Part shown: piece after piece, positions 40,420 to 51,382 of the stretch
Numbering within the stretch: position 1 is the first letter of the stretch
Layout: the number at the start of each line of letters is the position of its first letter
Origin: Petasospora fabianii
Lineage: Eukaryota > Ascomycota > Saccharomycetes > Phaffomycetales > Wickerhamomycetaceae
Direction: 5' to 3'
Assembly: GCA_022641835.1 (NCBI GenBank)
Contig: CP048716.1
Coordinates: 1,798,001-1,862,000, forward strand
Length of the DNA: 64,000 nt
Made by a program: the position numbers and the translations under genes
The notes under the pieces: generated by a model
Seen by the model: only the letters and a program-made list of their open reading frames with translations
The model's database searches: none
Told to the model about the DNA's origin: nothing

Positions 40420-41391
40420 AAAATATGGAGCAACACCAATGGCTATCATAGCTGCTACTTACACGAAGCAGTCGTTGGGGGAAAGATTTCTGCATCAGCG
40501 AGTCCTGTATGACATCTAAGTCAAATTATCAGCTAAATAACGCCTTTAGTAACTAGACCAGCACACTAGTTTCCTGAGCTTAGTGCAGGCTGATCTCGAT
40601 AGCTACACAGTGGTTTAAGTGGTTTAATAATGTCGCATCAGGAGGTGTCTCGCCATCATTCCTGAGAGCAAGGATGCAGATATGCCGTCTTCAATATGCC
40701 ATTTGCGAGCTTCTTAGATCATACAGTCTTGATTGGTGTCCTATGGAGCATCTAACAGAGCAATTGACCAATATCAAGTTCACATCCTAGTAGAAAACAC
40801 CGCTTTCAGCCTACTACCGAATGCATTCCCCGCGATGACACCGGGTACCTCGTCACTAGCCAAGCGAGGCGCGTAGCACTGAGAAATTGCGCGTCGTTGC
40901 GCGTACAACGCGAGTCGCGAAAATTTTTTGCCTCGTGCGTTTCCATAACAACAAAAAATGAAAACACAGAGGCAAACACTGTTCCTCACGGGCGGACGGT
41001 TAAACTTCTTCCTCTGTTTTTGACAGTTCGTCAACTTTGCATAACATTGTTCACAGGCTCCTTTATTGCCTTACCGTACCGGGCTTGCTTCCATCGGCAC
41101 TTCTAACGCTAATCAAGCCATATACTACCGTTGTTTTGGTCCTCCTTTCGTGCCTGCTGCTTGACTCACCAGCTTCGTCTCTTCATAACTTCTCGTGGCC
41201 ACTTCCATTAATTGCCCTTATACACTTTGCCCAAAGAACCTCTAACTTTGTCTACGAGATCTCTTACTGCTTCTTCTATACCAGAACCCATCTCATTGAC
41301 CCCTTGAAAGATCTACACCTAGGTCCCCATTATCAACAGCCAGCCACCGTACCTGCCTACTCTTGAGACAACGCTACATTAGCTCTTCAGC
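40420..41391. other. Intergenic upstream of the WHI5/NRM1-like gene
   Basis: This is about 1 kb. It holds three GCGCGT stretches at about 40870-40905 and TCGCGAAAA at 40915-40923, resembling G1/S motifs, then a C/T-rich leader-like stretch. No gene was recognised. Confidence 0.45.
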
Positions 41392-42468
41392 ATGGCAAAT
41401 ACAAGCACAGAACCTCAAGTCCAGAGCCAGGATCTATCCACGGCATCTATTACTCCATCAACACCTGATGGTCACCGACGCTCCTCCTCAAACTCCAACA
41501 ACCCAATCACACCGCCGCATAACACTGACGCAGCCCAGATATCACATGGCACATATCGTTCCCCTGACGCTTATACCCACACCAATGTCGTTCTTCCTCC
41601 TATGACTCCATCAACTCATACGGGGCACCAAAGCCAAATAAAGCTCGGTAATGTCCCAGAAACACCCCTTCCCAATGGTGCTCTTGAAGGAGCTGGTGAC
41701 ACCTCACCTTCGCCACTCAAATCCCCCTCACAAGCAATTGACGATGATGAAGAGAAGCCACCAATAAGAAATATCACCTCAAAACTTCGAACCAGGCTCA
41801 ATTATGCCTTTGTTAAATACTCCAATGGTTGGGCAAATCAAAGTCTAGATGAGTTGGAAAAGAGCGTTGATAATGAAGAGCGTGGGGCCATTGAGACCAA
41901 ATTTGGCTCTCCTTCTCCACAACGTGCTCAACTTGCTTCGTCTCCTTTCAACAAGAATGGGTCACCTTCCAAGGTCCAAAAGCCATCTTATCATATAAAA
42001 TCACCTGTGCGGCTCCAACGTCGCTCTATAGATCCCTCGGACACAAGCGGATCCGCACATGCCGCCTTCCGCAGCGCCATCTCCAAGAGCAAGACTCTCA
42101 GAAGCCCCGGTCGTTCGGTAAAGTCACCACTTCGTCCTCCACCCCTCCAACTGAATACGACTCCATCATCCACAACACCGTCCTCATCCCAAAGTGCTGC
42201 TCGCTCTCCAGAAGCCGATGCCATTGCAACACTAATGTCACTCAAGTCGCCGCAGGCATTTAGGCCAAATGTGGAGCTATCAAGATCGAACTTGCCTAGA
42301 CAGAAGCTGACATTTGGTGAAAAGGGCGATAGTGCTATTGAGACTGAAAGTGATACAGAATATGAAGGATCAGATAACGAGTCAACCGGTGGTTCTCCTT
42401 CAAGGCAACGAGCTGAGAGAATGCAGGTTGATGATGATGTTGAGACTGCTAGTGAGCATGAAGATTGA
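41392..42468 (+). CDS. WHI5/NRM1-family G1/S transcription repressor
   Basis: The product is 358 aa and mostly low-complexity, rich in Ser, Pro and Thr with many SP/TP sites suited to cyclin-dependent kinase. Seen: the short conserved GTB/Whi5 motif LRTRLNYAFVKYSNGW (about residues 131-147), which binds SBF or MBF, a second short conserved block ADAIATLMSLKSP (about 275-290), and an acidic tail. Whi5 inhibits SBF in G1 and Nrm1 represses MBF after S phase; the sequence alone does not separate them. TCGCGAAAA upstream would fit Nrm1-type feedback. Confidence 0.8.
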   Translation: MANTSTEPQVQSQDLSTASITPSTPDGHRRSSSNSNNPITPPHNTDAAQISHGTYRSPDAYTHTNVVLPPMTPSTHTGHQSQIKLGNVPETPLPNGALEGAGDTSPSPLKSPSQAIDDDEEKPPIRNITSKLRTRLNYAFVKYSNGWANQSLDELEKSVDNEERGAIETKFGSPSPQRAQLASSPFNKNGSPSKVQKPSYHIKSPVRLQRRSIDPSDTSGSAHAAFRSAISKSKTLRSPGRSVKSPLRPPPLQLNTTPSSTTPSSSQSAARSPEADAIATLMSLKSPQAFRPNVELSRSNLPRQKLTFGEKGDSAIETESDTEYEGSDNESTGGSPSRQRAERMQVDDDVETASEHED

Positions 42469-43362
42469 CTTTATTTAATGCGTGTTACAACGCTGAGGTA
42501 CTTTATCTTTTTGTTTGGGGTTTTTTATTCTGCATGTTTGTCTTTTCGCTTGTTTTTTTGTTTCCTGATGTCTTATGAATGTACCAGTATTTTGTATAAC
42601 GATGTCCGCTTCGCTTTCTACTTCAACTGACTGTCTCTCCCTTTTTTTTCACCCCTTACCCATGATTCCATATTTACATGGTTTAATATATCGCAGCCAT
42701 AAATGGACACATATGATACCATTAACTGCATTATGGACCAGCTACATTGCTGCATTAGGCGCTTGACGTAGGCTCAACCCGCATGACGGCTGTATCATAA
42801 TGAGCTGGTCGTAACGAACTACAAGCTTATTCACTGATACGGCCCTCAAGCCAAGCAGCCCTCTAGTCTAGATAGCAAGAGTAAGTTGGCTAAGAGTCCA
42901 GGCTTTGCTGCCTAGATTCAAAATCTAATACGATGCTGGTTGAAGCGTATCCAGGTAACACGACTCACAACGTTGTTGATCTTCCGGCCCTCCTGAGGCA
43001 GCCACAGGAGAGCCTTCAATATTCAGTCATAACGTCTGCACAAATAAGCTTAGTCTATCTCTTAATATGCTTGGACTCCCATCTTGAACACGAAAACGCG
43101 TAGAGAAGAGATAAAGAGACATAACACTAAAGTAAGCAGTACAAAAATACCCGTCGCGCGCGCGCTATCCGTTGTCCTGGTTACGACATTCTGCCAAAAT
43201 CTTTCGGGCAAACACGCTCCCTCACAAACAAAAATCAAAACAACGAGTAGCCCATAACTCCCAGCACTCATAACACAACATACAACACACACTCGGCTGT
43301 TCCTCATTCTCAGCACTCACCACAGTCACTCATTTTACACTAGAGCTAGTCAGTCATCTGCC
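42469..43362. other. Intergenic upstream of NDC80
   Basis: This is 894 bp. It has a T-rich 3' end of the repressor gene, then unremarkable sequence and a composite SCB/MCB site at 43089-43101. No gene was seen. Confidence 0.45.
43089..43101 (+). promoter_or_regulatory. Overlapping SCB/MCB motif upstream of NDC80
   Basis: CACGAAAACGCGT joins an SCB-like CACGAAAA to the MCB core ACGCGT, about 260 bp before the NDC80 start. Confidence 0.45.
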
Positions 43363-45351
43363 ATGTCGCAGGAGAACTACTATAAGAGACATAGGGCTGA
43401 TGGGTCGGCCCCGCTCTCCCAGTTGGATCTTAACCAGGTCCAAAATATGTCCCACATTCCACAACTTTCGTCAAGCTTGAAAAGATCCTCGAGAAGAGTC
43501 TCTGCCAGACAGTCTTTGATTGGTGCGCCAAGAACGAACGCTCCTTCCACAGCCCAAAAGAGAGCATCAACAACCGGCATCAGTGAAATGGTTCAACAAA
43601 GCACAATGAGAAGCGCTCATAGAAAGAGCATGGGTGGATCCCAATCCATCTCTCGTCCAACCCATAGAGCTTCCTCGTTTGGACTTGGTGGTCTCTCGTT
43701 GTCACAGTCTAAGGATTCTCGTCCATTGAGGGACCGCAACTACCAGCAGACGATGCAGAAGGATATCTTCGATTTCTTGGTGAGCCACAACTTTGAGAGT
43801 GAGATGAAGCATCCATTGACTGCCAAGACACTAAAGAACCCAACTCAGAAGGACTTTGTCCTCATTTTCCAATTCCTATACAAGAAGGTTGACCCAGGTT
43901 ACAGATTCACCAAGAGCATTGAACATGAGGTCTACTACGTCTTGAGGAACATCAAGTACCCATTCTTGGAGTCCATCAACAAATCTCAGATTTCTGCTGT
44001 CGGTGGTCAGAATTGGCCCGTATTCCTTGGTATCCTTGATTGGTTGGTCAATCTCGTCGGAAAAATTGAGCGCATCACCAACTTTGACGATCTCGTCGAT
44101 GAAGACTATGGCGACTTAGATAGCAGTGAACTGGAGCTGGAGAAAATCTTCGTTGACTACATTGTGAAGTCCTACAACGCGTTCCTCAACAACATCGACG
44201 ATTACTCTCAATTCTACGATGAGATGAAATCTGTGTATGAGATGTACACGGAGGACATCGTTAAGCAATCTGCTGTATTTGAGAAGGAGAATGTCACGCT
44301 CAAGGATATGTATCAAAAGCTCGTGATTGAATCTGAGTCTCTCATTTCAGTCGAAAAGAAGTCCGAAGCTCTTGATAGTGACTTGTTTAAGTTCAAGGCT
44401 TACATCGAATCTATGGAAAACAGAAAGCTGAAGTGGAATGTGGTCTTGCAACAGATCAAGCAGGAGATGGAAAACTCAGAACTCGAGCTGGCTCATACAG
44501 AGGAAGAGAAGAAGCAGATACAGAAACAGATATCAGACCAGGGTCTCACGCCGAAAGATATTGATAGAATGAACAACGAGAGAGATCGTGTTTCGAAAGC
44601 CATTGATGCAGTGAATCAGAGATTGAATGAAATCTCCAAGATTGTCCACTCCAAGGAGATGGAAGCACAACATGCATACGAGGAACTCTCCGCAACTCTC
44701 AAGGAATACAACTTCAAAATCTATACCATTGCCTCCACTTCGCCAGATCTTGATGCTTCTCAGTTCGTGATTAAGCTGGACAACTTGCTGAGCGAGGACC
44801 GTTTGGGTCTCCGTCCCGATGCTATCCTTGATGGCCAAGACTTGAAAACCAACATCAGACTCGGTCTTCAGAAACTCAAGAACGAAATTAGCTCAAGAAT
44901 TCACAAGGCTCAGGAGGATGGTATCAGTCTTCAGGAAAAGCTTGACTCACTCAGTGAAACCATCAATGAAAAGACTGAACATGTGGAGTCACTAGAGGCT
45001 AAGCTCTCGGGATTGAAGTTGGACTATGAAGATCTTTATGAAAACATGAGTAAAGATGCCACATCATACCATGCTGAAATCGAACGATACGAGAGTGAAT
45101 TGAAGCAAATGCAGTCCAACACGAAGCAGAACAAACTGCTGTTGGAGCAGCACACCAAGACAATTGACATGGAGTACAAGAAATTGGCCAGTCAAGTACA
45201 ACATGAGAGAGAGATCTTGCACTCAAAGGCCCAGAAAATGATGGATACTGTTATCACATTCAAGTTAAATATTCAGGGATCTTTGGAGGACCTCGAGAAC
45301 ATGGTTGTTGATGAGCTGGAAAAGGAAAAAAGCGAGCAGATTGCAGTTTGA
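43363..45351 (+). CDS. NDC80: Kinetochore protein Ndc80 (Hec1/Tid3)
   Basis: The product is 662 aa (691 in S. cerevisiae). It is part of the Ndc80 complex, which binds spindle microtubules at the outer kinetochore. Seen: a basic, Ser-rich N-terminal tail (1-115), a calponin-homology domain (about 120-240) with RPLRDRNYQQTMQKDIFDFL, FQFLYKKVDPGYRF and YPFLESINKSQISAVGGQNW, then long coiled coils from about residue 290 to the end with one likely loop near 470-500. It is convergent with SSL2, 171 bp between stops. Composite G1/S-type motif upstream. Confidence 0.96.
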   Translation: MSQENYYKRHRADGSAPLSQLDLNQVQNMSHIPQLSSSLKRSSRRVSARQSLIGAPRTNAPSTAQKRASTTGISEMVQQSTMRSAHRKSMGGSQSISRPTHRASSFGLGGLSLSQSKDSRPLRDRNYQQTMQKDIFDFLVSHNFESEMKHPLTAKTLKNPTQKDFVLIFQFLYKKVDPGYRFTKSIEHEVYYVLRNIKYPFLESINKSQISAVGGQNWPVFLGILDWLVNLVGKIERITNFDDLVDEDYGDLDSSELELEKIFVDYIVKSYNAFLNNIDDYSQFYDEMKSVYEMYTEDIVKQSAVFEKENVTLKDMYQKLVIESESLISVEKKSEALDSDLFKFKAYIESMENRKLKWNVVLQQIKQEMENSELELAHTEEEKKQIQKQISDQGLTPKDIDRMNNERDRVSKAIDAVNQRLNEISKIVHSKEMEAQHAYEELSATLKEYNFKIYTIASTSPDLDASQFVIKLDNLLSEDRLGLRPDAILDGQDLKTNIRLGLQKLKNEISSRIHKAQEDGISLQEKLDSLSETINEKTEHVESLEAKLSGLKLDYEDLYENMSKDATSYHAEIERYESELKQMQSNTKQNKLLLEQHTKTIDMEYKKLASQVQHEREILHSKAQKMMDTVITFKLNIQGSLEDLENMVVDELEKEKSEQIAV

Positions 45352-45522
45352 TTGATTTATGTTTCTGGTTTTGTATTGGGTAGGGTTTGTTTTATGAATA
45401 GTGTATTAGTAGTACGTAGTAATTGGTTACCATTTATATCTACATCTTATACGTAGGCTATTAGTCATTAAAAATCGTAACATGATGCGAAAAACTTTAT
45501 AAATCAACCAATTATAATCCTT

Positions 45523-47997
45523 TCACTTCTTCTTGTAGTACATCTTCTGAATCAATGGATGGTGTTCCTTCAACTCCTTATTCTTGTTGGCAGAGTATTC
45601 CACATAGGCCATATCCTCACCACCAGCCAAACTTGCCAAAGAACCAGCGGTTCTTTGAGCCTTCACCTTCTTTCTATCGCCAGAGTTGTGAGAACGTTTC
45701 ATGACGTTGTTACCACGGCCGACAGAAGATTCGGCGTCATCACCAATCTCCAGACCAGCAGCATCTTCATTCTTCAGCAAAACCTCTTGAAGCAACTCAC
45801 GTCTCTCTCTAGCAGACGCGTAAGCAAGGTTTGGAAGGTTTTCCATACCATGGAGATGTGTAATGACCTTGAAAGCATAACCCTGGTCAACTAAGAAAGC
45901 CTGTCTCTTCGTAGAGTAGTACATCTCCTGAGTATCCTTGGAAACAAGAGAGTAGAAGAATGCATTGAAACCCTCATCGTTTCTTCTCTTAGCTCTCAAA
46001 ATTCTTCCAAGACGCTGGGCCTCCTGACGACGAGAACCATAATGCGACGAGATCTGGATCAAGCATGTGGCTTCTGGCAGATCGATGGATGTGTCACCAA
46101 CCTTGGACAAGAAGATAGTGTTGACCTGATCGTTGTGCTGGAAGTTCTGTAAAATGTTCATACGTTCCTGCTGTGGTGTTCCACCGTAAATGAATGGTTT
46201 TCCGAGCTTCAAGGCATACTCCTGAAGAGCATACACATTATCAGCAAAAACAATAATCTTATCACCACGCTTCTCGTGGTAGTGAATCAAGAACTGGCAG
46301 GCCTGGAACTTCGTTGGGTTCATGATGTAAAGAAGCATTCTCTTTCTAGCACTCTCACGCAAGTACTCCTGGTAAAACTCCGACGTCATTGGACACCAAA
46401 CCTCGGCACACTGGACATTAGCAATATGTCCCTTCTGAGCCAAGTCCATCCAGTTTGCCTCATAAAGCTTTGGACCAATCAAGAAGTTCAAGTCACTGAT
46501 CTTGTCATCTTCTCTAACCAGTGTAGCCGTCAATCCCAACTTTGCGTGAGCAGCGATAGTGGTAACGACCCTTCTGAACATAGCGGCCGGAACAACGTGC
46601 ACCTCATCCAGAATGATGAAACCCCATTCCCTAGATGTCAAGAAATCCATGACCTTCTGAGAGTCGTGTGATCTGTTTCTAGTGTTGGCAACCATGGAAT
46701 ATGTGGACACAACCAGACCAGATTCACTTTGGAACATTTCCTTGTTGTCGGACGTGAACACGGCAACGTTTTCAGGTTGTATCGTACACCATTGCAAGAA
46801 CTGCTGTCTCCATTGCATGACAGACACTGACGACGTGCACAATACGATCACGGATTTTCTGATAGTGCAAGCGGCAGTGATACCAACAAGAGTCTTACCA
46901 GCACCACACGGAAGCACAATGATACCAGATCTAGCACGCCCGTTACCGAACATTTTACTCAATGACTTCTCCTGGTATGGTCTAATTTGTGTGGATGGTT
47001 TCAGATCAATGTCCAAGTCTGGGTTTCTTTGGTCATTACGGAAGTCGTATTCTTCCAACACTGGATAATCAATCTCTTGGCATCTCTTCTTCACAATCTC
47101 AACAGAGTCGTTCGAGATTTCGAAGGCATGAACAGCATCAAAATTGTCGTCATCGTCTTCCTCCTCCGCCTTTGGACCCACCACAGAGGCAAAGATGTCC
47201 TCGACGTTGCCTGATGCTTGGCCCGGTTTCGTACCAGGGATCACCAAATCACCTTGTGTTGGTGCCTTCTCCATCGACAAGCCGTTGGAGTCTGTCACCA
47301 CGGATGTTGAATCTATTCTTAGCTTTCCAATCACAGGATCTTTCAGCAACATCTGTAAGATATCAGCTTGTGGCGACTCAACGTAGTATCTATTGTGCTT
47401 CAAGACCAACTTTACCTTACCATAGGAAACAGTGGCACTCTTGATAAAGTTAACAATTGATGGGGCAACTGGCACTTTTGATAAACGGTTGAGAACCGAA
47501 ATGATATCATCAGTCTCCAAACCGACAGAAACGGCGGCATATAGAGAATAAGCTGTGATACGGTACTCGTGGATATGGCTCGGTCTCGAGATTGGTTCGG
47601 CAATCGTAACAAGGAAATCCTGTGCTTGCTCTGCCAATGGCGAAAAACTCTCCAAGATGATTCTTCCATCACTCGGTGAGATCCAGATTGGTCGAGATGT
47701 GTGGTCTGGTTTCAGCTTGAGGTATGAAAAGTCGTTTCTGTGGAACATCTTGGAGACAACATCAGGGACGTAGTCAGCTGGGATATCAGCCATTGGATCA
47801 AAAGCTGCAGGTTCATCTTGCTTCTTGGCCACCTGCTTTCTTGGTCCACGGCTTTTCCCTGGTGCTCTTCTTGATCGTGAACCATACGTCTCATCGTCTT
47901 CTTCCTCAATAACCTCCTCAGCTTCAGAGAAACTAGTGTTGGTAGAGTCTGAGAACTCCTCCTCTTCATCGAAAAACTCCTCCGAAATCTTGGACAT
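45523..47997 (-). CDS. SSL2: TFIIH DNA translocase Ssl2/Rad25 (XPB)
   Basis: The product is 824 aa (843 in S. cerevisiae). It is a 3'-5' helicase/translocase of TFIIH that opens promoters and acts in nucleotide excision repair. Seen: an acidic N-terminus, an XPB N-terminal domain (about residues 65-200), Walker A PCGAGKT (about 362-368), DEVH (about 463), the RED motif in LVREDDK, and motif VI region [18 protein letters not shown]. The basic C-terminal tail ends in YYKKK. Key motifs are intact. With CCL1, this is the second TFIIH subunit in the window. Confidence 0.96.
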   Translation of the reverse strand: MSKISEEFFDEEEEFSDSTNTSFSEAEEVIEEEDDETYGSRSRRAPGKSRGPRKQVAKKQDEPAAFDPMADIPADYVPDVVSKMFHRNDFSYLKLKPDHTSRPIWISPSDGRIILESFSPLAEQAQDFLVTIAEPISRPSHIHEYRITAYSLYAAVSVGLETDDIISVLNRLSKVPVAPSIVNFIKSATVSYGKVKLVLKHNRYYVESPQADILQMLLKDPVIGKLRIDSTSVVTDSNGLSMEKAPTQGDLVIPGTKPGQASGNVEDIFASVVGPKAEEEDDDDNFDAVHAFEISNDSVEIVKKRCQEIDYPVLEEYDFRNDQRNPDLDIDLKPSTQIRPYQEKSLSKMFGNGRARSGIIVLPCGAGKTLVGITAACTIRKSVIVLCTSSVSVMQWRQQFLQWCTIQPENVAVFTSDNKEMFQSESGLVVSTYSMVANTRNRSHDSQKVMDFLTSREWGFIILDEVHVVPAAMFRRVVTTIAAHAKLGLTATLVREDDKISDLNFLIGPKLYEANWMDLAQKGHIANVQCAEVWCPMTSEFYQEYLRESARKRMLLYIMNPTKFQACQFLIHYHEKRGDKIIVFADNVYALQEYALKLGKPFIYGGTPQQERMNILQNFQHNDQVNTIFLSKVGDTSIDLPEATCLIQISSHYGSRRQEAQRLGRILRAKRRNDEGFNAFFYSLVSKDTQEMYYSTKRQAFLVDQGYAFKVITHLHGMENLPNLAYASARERRELLQEVLLKNEDAAGLEIGDDAESSVGRGNNVMKRSHNSGDRKKVKAQRTAGSLASLAGGEDMAYVEYSANKNKELKEHHPLIQKMYYKKK

Positions 47998-48291
47998 TAT
48001 GGCTGTGATGTATGGAGGATGGCGTGATACGGAGGTACCACTGGAGACTCAGCAGAAGAACCAAGCAGTTGAAGAGCTGTCTTGGTTGATAAAGCTGATA
48101 AGATGAGTGAAATGTTGAGTGGCAAATTATAATCTCTACAATCTCAATATTAAACTTAAAGCGCGGGGGACAGAAAAAGCGGCTGGAACCCGGACACCAC
48201 CAAAACTAACCCTTTCATTAGGAGATATCTTACAAGTCAATTAAATAGTGCGTCATTCATTAGTAAATTACAATTATAGCTGCTGTCAATC

Positions 48292-49359
48292 TCAGTCCTG
48301 GAACTTGTAAGAACCAGAGGCCAAGGTGATGGAACCACCTCTGTAGGAACCTCTCTTCATTTTGTTCTTACCCTTAGTGAAGTCCTTACCTCTAACGAGG
48401 GAAAGCTTCTCGTTGGCAATTTCACCCCATGTACCGGCAGCACCCTTGTAAGTGTTGTCTGTGAGTGGAGCAGCCTCGAAGCTGATCTTGGATCTGTCAA
48501 TTCTGGAGAAGTGCTTACGCTGACCTGGCAAAAGATCGTCCTCGCCAGCTGGGATAGAGGTCTCACGGGAGTCAGAGGCCTGAGAGGCAGTCTTAGATGA
48601 ATCGTCGGAAGCCTCGGTCTTCTGCTTCTTGACAACCTTCTTGTCTTTCTCCTCTTCGGAGCTGGAATCGGAGTCAGAGTCACTGGAAGAGTCTGAATCG
48701 GAGGAAGAGCTAGAGCTCTCAGAGTCGGAGCGAGCTCTCTTCTTGGTGTCCTTCTTCTTCTCCTCCTCAGAGTCAGAGGAGTCGGATTCGCTTGAAGAAT
48801 CAGAGTCTGAGGAGTCTGAGGAGTCCGAAGAGGATTCCGAAGATGAGGAGGAAGATGAAGAAGAAGATGATGAAGAGGAATCAGAGTCCGAGTCTGAAGA
48901 GGAGTCAGAAGAGGAGTCGGAGTCTGAAGATGAAGATGAAGATGAAGAGGAGTCGGAGTCTGAAGAGGAGTCTGAAGAGGAGTCTGAAGATGAAGATGAA
49001 GATGAGGATGAGGATGAGGATGAAGATGATGAAGAGCTAGAAGACTTTTCCTCCTTCTTCTCTTCCTCTTCATCATCAGATGAATCGGAATCAGAGTCGC
49101 TGTCAGAGTCAGAACTGTCAGAGCTGTCAGAAGATTCATCATCAGAATCTTCATCGGAAGAAGAAGAGCTGTCAGAGTCGGAGCTCTCTTCCTCCTTGGC
49201 CTCTTCAACCTTGACCAAGTCCTCGAGCTTTCCATCAGCGTCTGCAATGGACAACTTCTTCTTATCAGCAGCCTTCTTCAACTTTCCAGCGACATCGGTG
49301 AGACCATGACGGTCCAAGTAGTCGGAAACGAGACCCAAAATCTGTTCCTGAGAAGCCAT
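48292..49359 (-). CDS. SRP40: Nopp140-like nucleolar protein Srp40
   Basis: The product is 355 aa. It is a nucleolar chaperone-like protein for small nucleolar RNPs. Seen: a LisH-like N-terminus (about residues 1-35, EQILGLVSDYLDRHGL), a long body of Ser runs alternating with Asp/Glu (about 55-260), broken by short Lys-rich pieces, and the conserved SRP40 C-terminal domain (about 285-355) with HFSRID, NTYKGAAGTWG and GSYRGGSI. The frame is open to 49563, but the upstream part is a poly-Phe artefact of a T-tract; the LisH start fixes the ATG at 49359. The opposite strand shows an acidic open frame only because of Ser codons. Confidence 0.92.
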   Translation of the reverse strand: MASQEQILGLVSDYLDRHGLTDVAGKLKKAADKKKLSIADADGKLEDLVKVEEAKEEESSDSDSSSSSDEDSDDESSDSSDSSDSDSDSDSDSSDDEEEEKKEEKSSSSSSSSSSSSSSSSSSSSDSSSDSSSDSDSSSSSSSSSDSDSSSDSSSDSDSDSSSSSSSSSSSSSSESSSDSSDSSDSDSSSESDSSDSEEEKKKDTKKRARSDSESSSSSSDSDSSSDSDSDSSSEEEKDKKVVKKQKTEASDDSSKTASQASDSRETSIPAGEDDLLPGQRKHFSRIDRSKISFEAAPLTDNTYKGAAGTWGEIANEKLSLVRGKDFTKGKNKMKRGSYRGGSITLASGSYKFQD

Positions 49360-49711
49360 TTTGTGCAGTTGAGATAAATGAGTGAAGTCACAGGAGGGAC
49401 AAAGGACAAGGACTCGTAATGGATCCACGAGATTCTGTGAATTTGTAAAGACTTCACAGCACGCGATGAGCTCTGGTGCATAAAATTTTCTTTCACTTGC
49501 CCCAGACAAAGATGGAAGAAAAAAAAAGAAAAAAAAAAAATTAGACACAGGTGGTAAGGGCACGCTACGATAAGCGAAATAATCCTTTCTCTATAAGAGG
49601 CAAAGAGCTAACTGGACAGGTTGGAGCAAGGATTTGCCTATAGAATAGCTTCATACATTAGAGGAATAGCTCATTGGTTATATCGGCATATATTGATCTT
49701 CACAGACTAAC
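49360..49711. other. Intergenic, SRP40 upstream region with poly(dA:dT) tract
   Basis: This is 352 bp between tandem genes. An A-rich tract at 49518-49540 (T-rich towards SRP40) is the kind that keeps promoters free of nucleosomes. Nothing else was seen. Confidence 0.5.
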
Positions 49712-50845
49712 TCATAGCTTCCCCCTCTTAGGGAGCAAGACATCTCCATAGACGGCATTGTAGTTAAGCTTGAAAGTTTCATCATACTTCTTTCTGTCAA
49801 ATTTACCCTTTTCAATATTTTCCTTCTTGACACGGTCGTTCAAAATCTCGATAATCTTCTCAATGGTCAAATCTGGAAGCTCAGCAGTCAGCAGATGCTC
49901 TGCACCGGGGACCATTTTAAACTCTGAGCCTGGTTTTGACTCGATGATATCCTTAACCTGCTGAACACTCTCCTTTGGTGTCCATGTAGCAAGCTCACCA
50001 TATACGGAAACAATTTTTGTTTGACTGTTTCTAATGAACTGAAGGCCCTGTGGGAAGATCAACGCTGCGGCACAGTAACAAATGATATGAGCCTCTTTCG
50101 ATGTCTTCATCGACACAGTACCATCTCTGTGTACAATCTTTTCCGTCTCTATAAACTCATCCAAAATCTCCTTCTTGAATTTCCTGAAGATGCTCTTCTT
50201 TCTCATATATGTCTCATACTCTTTCTCATTCTTAAACTCTGTCTGGATGACTCTTGCCACGGCAGGGATAATCTTTTTCCTAAAGATTTCCGACTCTAAT
50301 TCAGTACCATGTGTCACTGGTTCGAAGACAATAACAAATTTGAACATCTGTGGGGAGATAAGTGTTGAATATATCGTTTGGAACCCACCCATCGAATGAC
50401 CTATAGCGATGTTGGTACCTGTCAAACGTAAAGACTTAACAACCTGAATCAAGTCATGAGAACCTTCACGCCAATCGTATTCCCAACCAAGAACACCGGC
50501 ATTCTCTACAGCTGAATCACCATGGTTAACATGATCTAGTGCAATACAGTTAACGAGCTGCCAGGGAAGATCTGGGTTGTTCTCTGAGTATTCGAAAAGC
50601 CTCTTGATGTGATATCTCCATATGCTCTTGATCATACCCGTTCCAGGGACGAAGTAGAGGTTAACATGCTGGCGGAACTCGGAGACTCTGTCTCTATGTA
50701 GACGGAAATGGTCAAAAACAATAGCCAGTGGTGCTCCTGTAGGGATCGTGGAATGGAGCCTGATGCGGGGGAACTCTGCCTCGACAACCTTGGTGTATCT
50801 GTCGTACATTGCAGCGGATACTGTGGCGAGTGTAGTGAGTGTCAT
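49712..50845 (-). CDS. LPX1: Alpha/beta hydrolase similar to peroxisomal lipase Lpx1
   Basis: The product is 377 aa (387 in S. cerevisiae). Lpx1 is a peroxisomal triacylglycerol lipase/esterase. Seen: LYFVPGTGMIKSIWRYHIKRL, DHVNHGDSAVENAGVLGWEYDW, the nucleophile elbow GHSMGG (about residues 147-153), and the probable catalytic His in GAEHLL near residue 316. These blocks match Lpx1 in order. The usual HG oxyanion pair is PG here. The C-terminus is GKL, a weak PTS1-like tripeptide (QKL in S. cerevisiae Lpx1), so peroxisomal targeting is possible but not certain. Confidence 0.8.
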   Translation of the reverse strand: MTLTTLATVSAAMYDRYTKVVEAEFPRIRLHSTIPTGAPLAIVFDHFRLHRDRVSEFRQHVNLYFVPGTGMIKSIWRYHIKRLFEYSENNPDLPWQLVNCIALDHVNHGDSAVENAGVLGWEYDWREGSHDLIQVVKSLRLTGTNIAIGHSMGGFQTIYSTLISPQMFKFVIVFEPVTHGTELESEIFRKKIIPAVARVIQTEFKNEKEYETYMRKKSIFRKFKKEILDEFIETEKIVHRDGTVSMKTSKEAHIICYCAAALIFPQGLQFIRNSQTKIVSVYGELATWTPKESVQQVKDIIESKPGSEFKMVPGAEHLLTAELPDLTIEKIIEILNDRVKKENIEKGKFDRKKYDETFKLNYNAVYGDVLLPKRGKL

Positions 50846-51382
50846 GATGGGTACACTGTGGGGATAGAAACAAATCTTTCAATTAAAAGGGTGTTGATCC
50901 TCGAAAAGGTGGAGAAGCCGAGAGCCAAGTGATGGTGGAGAGCAAGTGATGGTGGGAAAGTCGCGCGCTTTATGCAGTAGAGATTGTGGCCGCCCTCTTG
51001 ACATGGGCCGAGGTTCATGTTAAGGGAGTTAATCAGCGGGGGTTGTTCCTGTTCTTTGAGATACTCATCGCCGAGGTAGAACTCCCATGGTTTATCATGG
51101 TCCCCGGCTCATCTATCGGCTCATCTCAGTTGTGGAGCCGTGGGGGTGGGGGGGTGCAATGACTAATCAGGAGGAGCGCATGCACAAATGTGGGGTACAA
51201 TCATCAAATGTTGTATTCGCATATCAAAGCGTGCTAATCACTATCTATAGCCAAAGTTATAATCACTAAACCCATATTAATAGCATTTATTCATCAGATT
51301 GTTCATTTTGACACCTGGTCAACTCAATCCACATCTCGTACTCGTAGAAAACTCAAGAAATATATATGTAACAACTAAACAA
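50846..51382. other. Intergenic, tandem minus-strand genes
   Basis: This is 537 bp between the permease 3' end and the LPX1-like start. No gene or repeat was recognised. Confidence 0.45.

Noticed and set aside
48629-49309. 226-codon Glu/Ser-rich open frame opposite SRP40
   Set aside because: It arises from the reverse complement of repeated Ser and Asp/Glu codons.
48292-49563. Longer SRP40 frame starting at 49563
   Set aside because: The extra part translates a poly-T tract into poly-Phe and precedes the conserved LisH start.
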